Of a DNA stretch of 64,000 nucleotides, positions 45,775 through 57,189 are shown piece after piece. Within the stretch, counting starts at the first letter, position 1; each line of letters starts with the position of its first letter. Position numbers and translations under genes: made by a program. Under the pieces are notes generated by a model. The model was not told where the DNA came from. It ran no database searches and saw only the letters and a list, made by a program, of their open reading frames with translations. Source of the stretch: Tiliqua scincoides (Eukaryota; Chordata; Lepidosauria; Squamata; Scincidae); contig NC_089827.1 in assembly GCF_035046505.1 (NCBI RefSeq), forward strand, positions 17,111,353-17,175,352, written 5' to 3'.

Positions 45775-48735
45775 CAGTGGTGTCACTGGGGGGTGCAGGC
45801 CACACCAGATGACGCATGTGGGGGTGTGACACATTGGCCAAAATTTTTTAAATCTTGGTATTTTTGAATACTATCATGTTATATATGGAAACAGATCAGG
45901 GAGGTGACAAGGAGGGACAGGGTTGTAATCATGGGGAACTTCAATTATCCTCATATTGACTGGGTCAATTTGTGTTCTGGTCACGATAAGGAAACCGGAT
46001 TTCTTGACGTGCTAAATGACTGTGGCTTAGATCAGCTAGTCATGGAGCCCACCAGAGGACAGGTGACTCTGGATTAATTTTGTGCAGTACTCAGGACCTG
46101 GTTAGAGATGTCAATGTTACTGAGCCTTTGGAGAACAGTGATCATGCTGTGATCCGTTTCGACATGCACGTCAGGGGAAGAATACCGGGCAAATCTCTCA
46201 CAAAAACCCTTGATTTCCAACGAGCAGACTTCCCTCAAGTGAGGAGGCTGCTTAGAAGGAGGTTTAAAGGGAAGGTAGAAAGAGTTCAATCTCTCCAGAG
46301 TGCATGGAGGTTGCTCAAATCAACAGTAATAGAGGCCCAGCAGAAGCGTATACCACAAAGGAAGAAGGGCTTGACTAAGTCCAGGAGGGTGCCCACATGG
46401 CTAACCAGCCAAGTTAGAGAGGCCATAAAGGGCAAGGAAGCTTCCTTCCATCAATGGAAGTCTTGCCCTAATGAGGAGAATAAAAAGGAACAAAACTGTG
46501 GCAAAAGAAATGTAAGAAGGTGATACGGGAGGCCAAGAGAGACTATGAGGAACACATGGCCACCAGCATTAAGGGGAATAATAAAAGCTTCTTCAAATAT
46601 GTTAGAAGCAGGAAACCCGCCAGAGAAGCGGTTGGCCCTCTGGATGGTGAGGGAGGGAAAAGGGAAATAAAAAGAGACAGAGACGGCAGAGAAATTGAAT
46701 GAGTTCTTTGCATCTGTTTTCATGGCAGAAGACCTCAGGCAGATACCGCTGCCCGAACGGCTGCTCCTGACCAAGGAATTAAGTCAGATAGAGGTTAAAA
46801 GAGAAGATGTTTCAGACCTCATTGATAAATTAAAGATCAATAAGTCACTGGGCCCTGATTGCATCCAACCTAGAGTTATTAAGGAATTGAAGAATGAAGT
46901 TGCTGATCTCTTGCCTAAAATATGCAACTTGTCCCTCAAAACAGCCATGGTGCCAGAGGATTGGAAGATAGCAAATGTCATGCCAATCTTTAAAAAAGGA
47001 AAGTGGGGGACCCAGGAAACTATAGGCTGGTCAGCCTAAGATCTATACCGGGTAAGATGGTGGAATACCTCATCAAAGACAGAATTTCAGAACACATAGA
47101 CGAACAAGCCTTGCTGAGGGAGAATCAGCATGGCTTCTGTAAGGGTAAGTCTTGCCTCGCAAACCTTTTAGAATTCTTTGGAAAGGTCAACAGGCATGTG
47201 GATGCAGAAGAACCCACAGACATTATATATCTGGACTTTCAGAAGGCGTTCGACATGGTCCCTCACCAAAGGCTACTGAAAAAACTCCACAGGGAATTAG
47301 AGGGCAGGTCCCTTCCTGGACTGAGACCTGGTTGAAGACCAGGAAACAGAGAGTGGGTGTCAATGGGCAATTTTCACAATGGAGAGAGGTGAAAAGCGGT
47401 GTGCCCCAAGGATCTGTCCTGGGACCGGTGTTCTTCAATCTCTTCATAAATGACCTGGAGACAGGGTTGAGCAGTGAGGTGGCAAAGTTTGCAGACAACA
47501 CCAAACTTTTCCAAGTGGTGAAGACCAGAAGTGATTGTGAGGAGCTCCAGAAGGATCTCTCCAAACTGGCAGAATGGGCAGCAAAATGGCAGATGCGTTT
47601 CAATGTAAGTAAGTGTAAAGTCATGCACATTGGGGCAAAAAATCAAAACTTCACATATAGGCTAATGGGCTCTGAGCTGTCTGTGACAGATCAGGAGAGA
47701 GATCTTGTGGGAGGTGGACAAGTCGATGAAAGTGTCAACCCAATGTGTGGCGGCAGTAAAGAAGGCCAATACTATGCTTGGTATAATTAGAAAAGGTATT
47801 GAGAACAAAATGGCTAATATTATAATGCCGTTGTACAAATCTATGGTAAGGCCACATCTGGACTATTGTGTCCAGTTCTGGTCACCACATCTCAAAAAGA
47901 ATATAGTGGAAATGGAAAAGGTGCAAAAGAGAGCAACTAAGATGATTACTGGGCTGGGGCACCTTCCTTATGAGGAAAGGCTACGGCATTTCCTAGAAAA
48001 GAGATGCCTGAGGGGCCTAGAAAAGAGACACCTGAGGGGGGGCATGATTGAGACATACAAAATTATGCATGGGAAGGATAAAGTGGATAGAGAGATGCTC
48101 TTTACACTCTCACATAACACCAGAACCAGGGGACATCCACTAAAATTGAGTGTTGGGAGCGTTAGGACAGACAAAAGAAAATATTTCTTTACTCAGCGTG
48201 TGGTCGGTCTGTGGAACTCCTTGCCACAAGATGTGGTGATGGTATCTGGCCTGGATGCCTTTAAAAGGGGATTGGACAAGTTTCTAGAGGATAAATCCAT
48301 TACAGGTTACAAGCCATGATGTGTATGTGCAACCTCCTGATTTTAGAAATGGGTTATGTCAGAATGCCAATGCAAGGGAGGGCACCAGGATGCAGGTCTC
48401 TTGTTATCTGGTGTGCTCCCTGGGGCATTTGGTGGGGCCGCTGTGAGATACAGGAAACAGGACTAGATGGGCCTATGGCCTGATCCAGTAGTGTTGTTCT
48501 TATGTTCTTATATCATTTGATCTGTAATTTCATTAAGACTGCAATGAAACAAACCAAGTTGAAATATCTCTATTCTCTCAAAAGGTATAGCCAAAGCAAT
48601 GGTGGGTGGGGGATAGTACATCACCATGCCCACTGCCTGGGGTGTTACCCTGTCTACTGCATGGGAGGAAGTCCATCATGGGAGTGGCATGCTGGCCTCA
48701 TGCACCGGGAGAAGCCAACCCTGGTGACGCCACTG
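45775..48735. mobile_element. hAT-type MITE split by a CR1 LINE
   Basis: Left end CAGTGGTGTCACTGGGGGG and right end CCCTGGTGACGCCACTG are inverted repeats. Flanking agtccctc and agtcctgc match at 6 of 8. The halves (45775-45890 and 48512-48735) join to give the same order as the uninterrupted relative at 59270-59618, including 'aaatcttggtatttttgaat' and 'gcatgggaggaagtccatca'. Confidence 0.75.
45890..48511 (+). mobile_element. CR1/L3-type LINE, endonuclease to 3' end
   Basis: About 2.6 kb. The 5' part encodes the end of an AP endonuclease domain (ENSDHAVIRFDMHV at about 46129). Reverse transcriptase follows: NKSLGPDCIQPRVIKEL, ENQHGFCKGKSCLANLLEF, DFQKAFDMVPHQRLL, SGVPQGSVLGPVFFNLFIND and KFADNTKLFQ. 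The catalytic F-A-D-D motif reads FADN here. The C-terminal part has RPHLDYCVQFWSPHL, VQKRATKMI, RTRGHPLKLS and GLWNSLPQDVV. Protein segments change frame several times, so it is inactive. The 3' UTR ends 'gttcttatgttctta'. Confidence 0.92.
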
Positions 48736-48996
48736 AGTCCTGCTCAGAAAAGTGGGGCATACGCTCAAGAGAACATGCATAGGCTTGCAGCCATAGCCAC
48801 AATGAACTTTCACTAGATTAGGGTCCAAAGTTTAATTTATTTCAGTCTTGTAATAATAACTCTTCATTTGTGGTGCCTAGTTCATTGAGGTCTTTTGGAG
48901 TCTTCAATTACTTTTGGAGATTTTTGAACTTAGATAGCTTTCCAAAGTGGTTTCTTGAGGAAATGAAAGTCAGTACAACATTTCGTGGCAGCAACT
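48736..48996. other. Intergenic, short MITE remnant
   Basis: 'ctgctcagaaaagtggggc' then 'ataggcttgcagcc' at 48740-48792 resembles the short palindromic family. The rest is unassigned. Confidence 0.35.
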
Positions 48997-49118
48997 GTTA
49001 CCCTGCGCACGCCCAATTTCATCTGATCTCGGAAGCTAAGCAGAGTCAGGCCTGGTTAGTACTTGGGTGGGAGACCACCTGGGAATACCGGGGGCTGTAG
49101 GCTTATACCATAGTCTTT
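48997..49118 (+). mobile_element. 5S rRNA-derived SINE
   Basis: Full 5' end (GTTACCCTGCGCACGCCC) and 5S body, but the tail stops after 'taccatagtctttc', so the last ~18 bases are lost. Confidence 0.88.
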
Positions 49119-49250
49119 CAACCTAAAGACCACGAGTGTTCTGTAAACAAGAAAGGAGACTGTGATTTCCATGATGAAGTTTGATTCAGATTGTTACTGT
49201 GGCTTGTTCTGAAGAGACCTGGGGTTACACTCTGAGGCTGCAGTCCTATA

Positions 49251-49470
49251 CAGTGGGCCCTCCTTATCTGTGAGTATCCACAGATTTGAGTATCCACAGA
49301 TGCTGAACCCATGGCTGGAGGGATTCGGAACACCTCCTGGACATGACCAGAAAGCAGTTTCAGTTTGTGCTGGCAACTTCTGATTGTAACCCAAGGCATT
49401 CTGAGGCTCAAGGAGGCAGCACACAGCCTCCACGTACCTCAGGAGGCCTTCCGGACACAGCTGGAAAGAA
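49251..49470. mobile_element. Tigger/pogo-like transposon, left part
   Basis: Begins CAGTGGGCCCTCCTTATC after TA, followed by 'gagtatccacagatttgag' and 'atccacagatgctgaaccc'. This is the recognised Tigger-type terminus. The right end was not found. Confidence 0.55.
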
Positions 49471-49630
49471 AATCACGTGCCCGTTCTATAGTATTGCCTC
49501 CCCCCAATACATCACATTGTATTTGGCTATTTCTGGCCAAGCAACAAACGCATCACTAAGGGGGCACGCCAATACTTATGTATTTTTCCTAGTAGAATCT
49601 GAATAGGCTATCCCACACATAAGGCCTATA

Positions 49631-50163
49631 GCCCAGTTCAATCAAAATCCCTACATGGTGATGCAGCGGAGCTGGAGGGCCTCCGTTGCATCCCATGGGA
49701 GAGTTTTGGCTGCTGGAGTTCTTTCCTGGGTAAGGGGACATTTGTCCCCTTGCCCTGGGGCAAACCCCAGCAGCCACTATGGGTCAAATTGGATCAGTGC
49801 TAATGATATTGATGGTGCAAATCTGCGTTGACCCATTCTGGTGGATCAGATCGAGGAAGGAGTGTTGGATTCAGCAGGTGCTACTGCTGAACCTGGCCAC
49901 CTCCCGGACCTCGTCCACCCATTCCCCACCCCACCTCCTCCTATTCTGCTAACACTGCCCCATTCCACCATTTCCTGCTGTCCCCCCACCTTGTTCCAGT
50001 CCCTGCACTAGGCTTACCTGCTCCAGTGGCCTTCTGACATCTGCTGGCATGTGCAGAAAGCCTTCCTGCTGGTGTGCCACAAACATGCACTGCCACAAAG
50101 CTCTTTAGGTCTCATTTGTGGCAGGCTGCAGCAGAGGAACATATGCTTAGGTAGGATTCGGCC
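49631..50163. mobile_element. Long Harbinger-like MITE
   Basis: Starts GCCCAGTTCAATC and ends GTAGGATTCGGCC. Contains 'ggggacatttgtcccctt', 'gcagccactatgggtc', 'gcaaatctgcgttgaccc', a C-rich middle, and 'gcaaaaag'-type 3' blocks. Confidence 0.6.
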
Positions 50164-50700
50164 ATGAGATAACGGGGAGGCAGTCCCCGTGTTGCAAGGT
50201 GTTATCACCCGCTCAACTTTATTCACATGGGTTGAATTCCACAGCGTCACTCATCCTTCCATGAGAATCCCGTAAAAGTGGACAAGGAATTCTTTTGAGT
50301 TTATTGGGATATGGACTCTGCTCAAAGCTGTCTCAAAAGGTTTCAAAATCCTGTGTTTCAAAATGCTCTGAATTCTTTGTAGTGCATAAGGGTACACATC
50401 ACATCTGTCACTGTTGCTATCAGAGGCAATGAGCTCCAGGCATGAATTGATAGTCTATGCAGATGTTTACCCTGATGTTGGTTTATTTTTTATCTATGTA
50501 CTTTATCTCTTCTTTCAGGGTGTGCCTTTGTGCAGACATAAGCAACTTTTTGCCAGGCAAGCTTTTTTGAAGATTGGTATTGTTGTGGAGAAAATTCTTG
50601 GAATATGCTTTCTTAGCTGTTCCAATTCAAATGTCTTTTTTTTTTTTTAGCACACCCACGATCTCCTCCAAAGTTTAGATCCCTTCCAAAATATTGTCTA

Positions 50701-51277
50701 CAGTGGTTCTCAAACTTTTTAGTACCAGGACCGACATTTTAGAGCAACAAATCTGTAGGAACACACCAGAAGTGATGTCATTAACCTGGAAGTGATGTCA
50801 CAGCTGGAAATGACACCATCAATTTGTGACTGGCAACCTTCAGTCTCGAAAGACTATGGTATAAGCCTACAGCACCTGGTGTTCCCAGGTGGTCTCCCAT
50901 CCAAATACTAACCAGGCCTGACCCTGCTTAGCTTCTGAGATCAGACAAGATCAGGCATCTGCAGGGTAACAGTTCAAATGTAAGCCATGATCAGCAAAGT
51001 TTCCATTGGAATTCAAACATTCCAACTTGGAAGTCAAAGCAGAACACAGGCGTTCCATCTACACAGCCCTCCCCCTTCCAGTGCCCCATCCTCCCATGTA
51101 TTCAGGGCAAAGCACCATGCCTCTCTCCCACCCAGAGCCCGCCCTGCCCAGCAGCTCTGTACCATATATTTTTAACTCTGTATTTTCAATAGTGGCAGAG
51201 TCAGATGCTATGCGACCCACCTGAAATTGACTCGTGACCCACCTAGTGGGTGCCGACCCACAGTTTGAGAAAAGCTG
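50701..51277. mobile_element. hAT-type transposon split by a 5S SINE
   Basis: Starts CAGTGGTTCTCAAACTTTTT and ends CAGTTTGAGAAAAGCTG. Contains 'ggaagtgatgtca' repeats like the copy at 61266. A 5S SINE interrupts it. Right after its end a second hAT element begins. Confidence 0.7.
50831..50971 (-). mobile_element. 5S rRNA-derived SINE, minus strand
   Basis: Reads TGGCAACCTTCAGTCTCG then 'aaagactatggtataagcc' on the plus strand, followed by the reverse complement of the 5S body, ending 'gcagggtaac'. Inserted in a hAT element. Confidence 0.9.
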
Positions 51278-51285
51278 CTGTATAA

Positions 51286-51623
51286 CAGGGGTGCTCAATA
51301 GGTGGATCGCTATCTACCGGTAGATCGCGAGGCAAAATGAGTAGATCGCGGAGCCCTGTCTCTCCAAACTGTTAATATGTCAGTTTCGTCTAGTGACTAG
51401 ACGAAACTGACATATTTAGCTGACACTAAACTGACACTGAAACTGACACTTTAGCTGCTCTTCAGGCATGCAGCAACAAAACTGTCGAAACTGACTAGAC
51501 TCCAGCAGGGGCTCCATACATTAAAGGGGGTGTCTGTCAGACGCTTCCTTCCCCCCTGGTAGATCTCCGGGCCTTGCTGGGTTTCAAAGTAGCTCTCGAG
51601 CCAAAAAAGTGTGAGCACCCCTG
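51286..51623. mobile_element. hAT-type MITE with perfect internal palindrome
   Basis: Starts CAGGGGTGCTCAATAGGTGG and ends GTGTGAGCACCCCTG. Flanks ctgtataa and ctctataa match at 7 of 8. Inner sequence includes 'gatcgctatctaccggtaga'. A 43-base perfect palindrome lies at 51374-51416, followed by repeated 'ctgacact' units. Confidence 0.85.
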
Positions 51624-52254
51624 CTCTATAAGAAATAATAGAATTTCTTCAGTGTGCAAAATGACAAACTTTCAGACCATATTTTTTATTATGCAAGAAT
51701 CTCTATCACAGGATCAGCTTTTTTAAAGCAGAATTTCCTGTGAATTCCTATTCCACACTCAATTGACAATGAGAGTTAGCACTGAACAACATGCACTCGC
51801 TTCACCTTTAAATAATATTTTGTAATTTTCATATTTCAATTAAGATTTCTATTTACTTCCTTTTACACTAATAGGTCTGGGGTGTGACACATAGTCTAAG
51901 GGTGCAGACTGCGTATTTGTATCTGGCTCTTTTCAGAGTTTGACAGCTGCATTCAGTTTGCGTAACAGTTTCAAGATTATTCTCTGTTTCTGTGGTTCTC
52001 TAATGAGATTCTCAGAAGAGTGTCTAGGGAATAATAAGTAGGCTTCTCTTAACCATGCAAAACCAGAATAATTCTTTCTATTTTGTGACGAGTAACCACA
52101 AGCTGCTCTAACCTTGTTATCTAAATCTGTGGCTGGGTTACTCAGCTGAGCAGGGCAGGAACCAAGGAAGCTTCCTTTCTATTTCCTTTTCCTGCACTAA
52201 AGAGAACAATATAGACACTAATAGAAAAAAGAAGGGAAGATAAAAGCTGAGATA
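51624..52254. other. Intergenic, unassigned
   Basis: AT-rich; no gene or named repeat recognised. Confidence 0.4.
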
Positions 52255-52468
52255 CAGTGGCTTGTGGATTTGAATATCTGTGAATACTGAGCCTGTGGCT
52301 GGAGACACATCCAGGCACATCCAGGAGGTCTTCTGAAGCTCAAGGAGGATGTGAGCAATCTCCCAGCACTTCAGCAAGCTTCCAGGACACTTCTAAAAGA
52401 CACTTCTGGTTTGTCAGCATGGATCCCCTGTGGATTTCATTCTCCATGGAATTCAGAAGGGCCTACTG
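52255..52468. mobile_element. Tigger/pogo-like MITE
   Basis: Starts CAGTGGCTTGTGGATTTG and ends AGAAGGGCCTACTG, with TA directly on both sides. Contains 'gaatatctgtgaatactgagc'. About 214 bp. Confidence 0.65.
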
Positions 52469-52679
52469 TATAATTTCACAAATCTTATATACAGAATTTG
52501 GAACTGAATTTCCAAAACTTATAAGATATTTGTTTCCACTCTAATGCATGTGCATTGCATTTCCTGACATTGCACCAACAACCATGCACATCCATGGGTG
52601 GGCTTCTACACTGATAGTGTTGTTATACTGTATACATGGCAGTACATTGGCATAGCTCAAGGAGAAAGATTGGACCTTA

Positions 52680-52772
52680 AAAGTGCAATCTTATGCATGT
52701 CTACTCAGAACTAAATCCCATTGAGTTCAATGGGACTTACACCCAGATAAGTATGCTTTGAATTGCAACCCT
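52680..52772. mobile_element. Short Harbinger-like MITE (~90 bp)
   Basis: 'gtgcaatcttatgcatgtct' at the left, the palindrome 'cccattgagttcaatggg' at the centre, and 'tttgaattgcaaccc' at the right. One of the clearest copies of the short family. Confidence 0.7.
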
Positions 52773-53344
52773 AATATTTAATTGCCTTCCTTCTTGTTTT
52801 GGTCTTTTTTTAAATTTGTTTTTCCTTTTGCTCCTCCTCCCTCAGTTTCCCTCACTGTTAAAGCTAAGACTGTAAGGTCTTTAAGAAAGAAATCTGTCTT
52901 TGTTTTGGTTTTTAGCTTATCTTATTTATCAGCAACGGCGATAAATAAATACAGTTTTCACACGTCCTTCAGGCAGATAAAAGCTCTGCTTTGCTTGACA
53001 CAGAAGAGAAGAAAAATGTTGTCATTACAGAAAAAACTGTTGACAGTGAAGATTTAACATGGAAAATTCCCTTAATATTGGCAGAGCTGGCTTTCCTGAA
53101 CATCGGGAAATGACTAAAGAATTGTTGTCTGCAGCTGTCATTATTATTATTTAATTTCAGTATGGCCCAATACTTTAATATCTACTAAGTTTCATGGTGC
53201 TTCTCAACAACAAAAAGACTTCTTTTCAGAATGAGAACTAGAGGCCAAGGTAATGCCAAGTGGCTCAGTTACAATTTGTGTATAAGGAAATTAAAATGAT
53301 CTGCAAACATTAGTTCTTGTAATTAAGCCTTACAACAACCTTGG
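52773..53344. other. Intergenic, unassigned
   Basis: Pyrimidine-rich at 52780-52930, then AT-rich. No gene recognised. Confidence 0.4.
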
Positions 53345-53697
53345 GAGAGTTAGAACAGACAAAAGAAAATATTTCTTTACTCAGCGTGTGGTTGGTCTCT
53401 GGAACTCCTTGCCACAGGATGTGGTGATGGCATCTGGCCTGGACGCTTTTAAAAGGGGATTGGACAAGTTTCTGGAGGAAAAATCCATTACGGGTTACAA
53501 GCCATGATGTGCATGTACAACCTCCTGATTTTAGAAATGGGCTACGTCAGAATGCCAGATGCAAGGGAGGGCACCAGGATGAGGTCTCTTGTTATCTGGT
53601 GTGCTTCCTGGGGCATTTGGTGGGCCGCTGTGAGACAGGAAGCTGGACTAGATGGGCCTATGACCTGATCCAGTGGGGCTGTTCTTATGTTCTTAAC
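53345..53697 (+). mobile_element. CR1/L3-type LINE, 3' end
   Basis: Starts within the codons for VRTDKRKYFFTQRVV-type sequence and continues through the C-terminus and 3' UTR to 'gttcttatgttctta'. Over the shared ~350 bases it is close to the copy at 45890-48511. Confidence 0.9.
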
Positions 53698-53859
53698 CTT
53701 GAGATAAACATTGTCACACTCATTACCAAAGTACATAAACAAATAGGCTTCTTTAAGTCACCCTGCAAAGTTCAGTGACTCTCAACCTGTTCAGCTATAG
53801 AGGCTGCTGAAAAGCAACCAAAAAGTGCTGGATGTCAGCACAAGCTTCCAGCAGGTGGC

Positions 53860-54305
53860 AGGAAGGCCGGAACCTTTTTGCGCAAACCAGCAGACCTTGG
53901 AAGACCAGCTGCAACAGGTGAGCCCAGCGCATTGGGTGGAGGAGGGCAGGGAGGGGTGGAAAAGGGTGGGGGAAGGCAGAACAGGAAGGAGATGGGGCAG
54001 GGAATAGACAGATCAAGCCCAGGAAAGGGGTTGGTTCAACAGCAGTGGTGGCACATGCTGAATCCAAACCCCCTTCTCAGGCCTGATTCACTTGCATAGA
54101 TCAACCGGGACTTGCACCAGCTATAGAGCTGGGGCAGATCTGAGTTGACCCAGCATCTGAGTTGCTGGGGCTTTCCCTGGGGCAAGGGGGGGAAATTTCC
54201 CCTTACTCTAAGGAGACCTCTAGCAGCTAAAACACCCTTGCAGGATACAGCAGAGGCTGCATTGCTACCACCACATCGCTGTGCAGGACATTAGGCAGGC
54301 CTGGG
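53860..54305 (-). mobile_element. Long Harbinger-like MITE, decayed
   Basis: Reverse-orientation family blocks: 'cgcaaaccagcagaccttgg', 'gggacttgcaccagctatag', 'ggggaaatttccccttactc' and 'gcaggatacagcagag'. The ends could not be placed exactly. Confidence 0.5.
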
Positions 54306-54336
54306 CGGTCTGTTTAGTGTTGCCAATGGCCTTGCA

Positions 54337-54790
54337 CAGGGGTGTCCAAACTTGGCAGGAGGGCCACATCATTTCTCTGACACTATTTTGGGGGCCGGGA
54401 AAAAAAGAATTAATTTACATTTCAAATTTGAATAAATTTACATAAATGAATATATTAGAGATGGAACTTATATGAATGAATGAAGACGGTCTTGCAGTAA
54501 CTCAGGGCTTATAAAAGGCCTTGCACAAAGCAAGGCCAGCCTTTGCTTTGCTGCCACTGCTGCATCACAGACATGAAACAGCAAGCAGTGGAGGGAGCCC
54601 TCATCCCGCAACTCACACGAAAGGTCAAACAGTTGCCCTCATGCTGAGAGCAGTTGCATAGGGCCAGTGCGGGCTCCAGCAAGTCTTCGGAGGGCCAGAG
54701 GCTCATTGGAGACTGGGGGCTCCCTGTGGGCCAGATTAGGGGTCCCTGGGGGCCGCAAGTGGCCCCCAGGCTGGGGTTTGAGCACCCGTG
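54337..54790. mobile_element. hAT-type non-autonomous transposon
   Basis: Starts CAGGGGTGTCCAAACTTGG and ends GGGTTTGAGCACCCGTG. Flanks gccttgca and gccttgct match at 7 of 8. Contains 'gggccggg' and 'gggccagattaggggtcc'-type segments common in hAT elements with 'vs. gggccacat' arms. 454 bp. Confidence 0.82.
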
Positions 54791-54932
54791 GCCTTGCTCA
54801 TCAATATAGTGTCTCCTATCTTGGTTCTTTTGCTCACAGTCAACCAAGATTTTGCCCTGGAATTGGTGAGGCAAGACTCCCTCTAATCCGAGTCAGCTAA
54901 TAATGGCCATTGATAGCAACAGAAAGCTATCA

Positions 54933-54934
<2 letters not shown>

Positions 54935-54979
<45 letters not shown>
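54935..54979. repeat. (GT)n microsatellite
   Basis: About 22 uninterrupted GT units, preceded by 'cacac'. Confidence 0.97.
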
Positions 54980-54982
<3 letters not shown>

Positions 54983-55514
54983 GTTAAACTGAAGGTACAA
55001 TCCATGGAATTCTGCTGCCGTATAGTCCCTGTTTCAGTGAGTGCAGATTGTGTGGACTCTTGGAAATTCCACAGTTGTTTTTCCACATGTATGGTTTACA
55101 ACTGGCAATTGTCCTTTCCAAGAATTGTTTTCTTTGGAAAAGGTTGAATAATACTCCAATAACTGCTATAATAACTTGCCTGCACAGTTGCATAGCTAAG
55201 CATTCTGGGTTGTGCTTTCACCCCGCAGCAAATCCACAAATGTCTACATACAATATTTAATCCATCTCAGGATTCACTTTTCAACACAGCAGGTCAGACC
55301 GATGACCTATCTCCATGCTTTTGGGACCTGACTCCAGCACTTAGTGGAAGATATCTGTTAGAAACTTGGGGGTTTCAAACTTCAGTAGCCGCACCTTCCA
55401 TAGCGCTGCTTTTGTGGACCTTCTGTCGAGCCAGACACATTTTGAACACACCATATATGTTCCAAACACAGCAGCCATAGCAAAATAATGTGTATGGGAA
55501 AGTTTGAACTTATA

Positions 55515-57189
55515 GCCCAATCCTATCTTGTGCTGGAACAGGCAGGTCAGCTGGCCTGTACTGTCTCCAGGACAGGGTTGGAGGTGACTGGTGTACACCT
55601 CAGAATAAGGCAGTGGTTCTCAAACTGGGGCATCGTGACACCCCAGCCAGAGAGCCCTGGCCAGGATCTAGGAGAGGTGGGTAAAGGGGGTAATTTGAAC
55701 CTGGGCCCAAGGTCAAAAAGAGGGCCCAGGAGCCAAAGGAGGGGGCCCAGAAATTTCCTGGGATCTTACATTTACGGGCAGGAGGTCTGGTCTAGAGGGT
55801 AGAGCCTCCGTTAGACCAGCCACCTACTAGTCTCCTTCCTGCTAGTGCTGGGGTTCAGTAGTAGGTATTAGTGGTGCTTGAGCCAGGGGAGAGGCTAATA
55901 AGCCGGTCCTAGGAGAGGAGGGTTAAGGGGGTAATTTTTACCAAAGGAGAGGGCCCAGAAATTTCCTGGAATCTTACATTTTTCAATCTCACCCAGATTC
56001 ACTGCCCATGTGGGATGCTGGGGGCATCACCATGGGCACATGGGCAGTGACTACTGTCACAAGACAGACACACCAGGTCCAGGAATGCAGGCATTCCCTA
56101 ACAGTGTCACATCTGGGAGGAAACATCTGTTACGGTAGCTCTTTGGCTTGTGGATCTGCTTGCCATGTACAGGAGCTGCGGGACTGCAGCTGTTGCAGAA
56201 GTCGGTTTTGGTGTACACATGACACTTTCCATTCTCGCGTGAGCCTCATACAATTGTACTAATCTCCTGCAATGGTCTTCTATATTTGAAAGATTTTAGA
56301 GAGAATTAGGAGTGTGTTTGGTTTTCTGTATTACTGTAGCTAGCTCCCAACGCCGGGCAGGCAGGCAGACCTGAATTCTGCATTGGGAAGACTGGTAGAC
56401 CTGGGCTCCAGAGGCTATTCCAGTTGTTGCCACTTTCCCCCTGCCTGTTTTGCCCCCGTTCTGCCCACCCCATTCTGCCTCCACTCTGTTTCGTCCACTT
56501 CCCCTTTGGGAAGGGGCCCAAAGGAAACTTTGTACCCACTGATAAAATTCCTCTCAGAGGCCCTGCTAATAAGTGGGCGTATGTTCTCTAAACTGAGGCT
56601 AGAACAGGCATTTGGCAAAACAGATATGTGGGCTCCCTGCACCCCCAGGAGGCTGCTGCAGGCTCCGGGAAGTGGCAGCTAGCCTCTGTGCCCCTCCAAA
56701 GCGGCACAATCCAGTGGGCTGTGTTGCTTTCTTTCCCCGTCCCCACACACACTTACTGCAGCTCAAACTCTCCCTCAGTTTGAGAACCACTGGAGCAAGG
56801 GGATTTAATATCCCAGCCACCTCAATGGTGAGTCCAAGCAGCCTGGTGTAGTGCCGGGCTGCTTGGGAGCGGGGGTTAGGATCCCGCCTATGTGCTGGAG
56901 GCTGGTCCCATCCCCCTTCCGAATCTGCCCCACCCACTGGCCTGCCCATGGCCCACTCTCCCCGCCCTCAAACACCCATTCCACCACCCCAACCCCCCAT
57001 GCTGGTTGCCCTCAGCCAGTGCAACCTCTGGCAGAGGCTGGATGCAGCCTTCATGAGCCAGTGTACATCCAGGCACCAGCTTCGCCAACTCCTGAGTCGT
57101 CAGAGATGTGCCTTATGGCATGACTGTGACACACCCAGGCTGGCGCAAGGGACTTGTGCTGGCCCACCCTCGAGTCTGGATTGTGCTCC
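55515..57189. mobile_element. Long Harbinger-like MITE split by a hAT element
   Basis: Starts GCCCAATCCTATC and ends near TGGATTGTGC. The outer parts (55515-55610 and 56793-57189) hold the usual long-family order: 'ggtgtacacctcag' then the 'aaggggatttaatatccc' core, 'agtccaagcagcctggtgta' and 'gcgcaagggacttgtgctgg'. Confidence 0.65.
55611..56792. mobile_element. hAT-type transposon, ~1.2 kb
   Basis: Starts CAGTGGTTCTCAAACTGGGG and ends CTCAGTTTGAGAACCACTG. Flanks gaataagg and gagcaagg match at 6 of 8. An internal block (55668-55772) is repeated at 55911-55982, on either side of a tRNA-SINE 5' fragment ('ggaggtctggtctagagggt', about 55782-55910). No transposase could be read. Confidence 0.78.
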
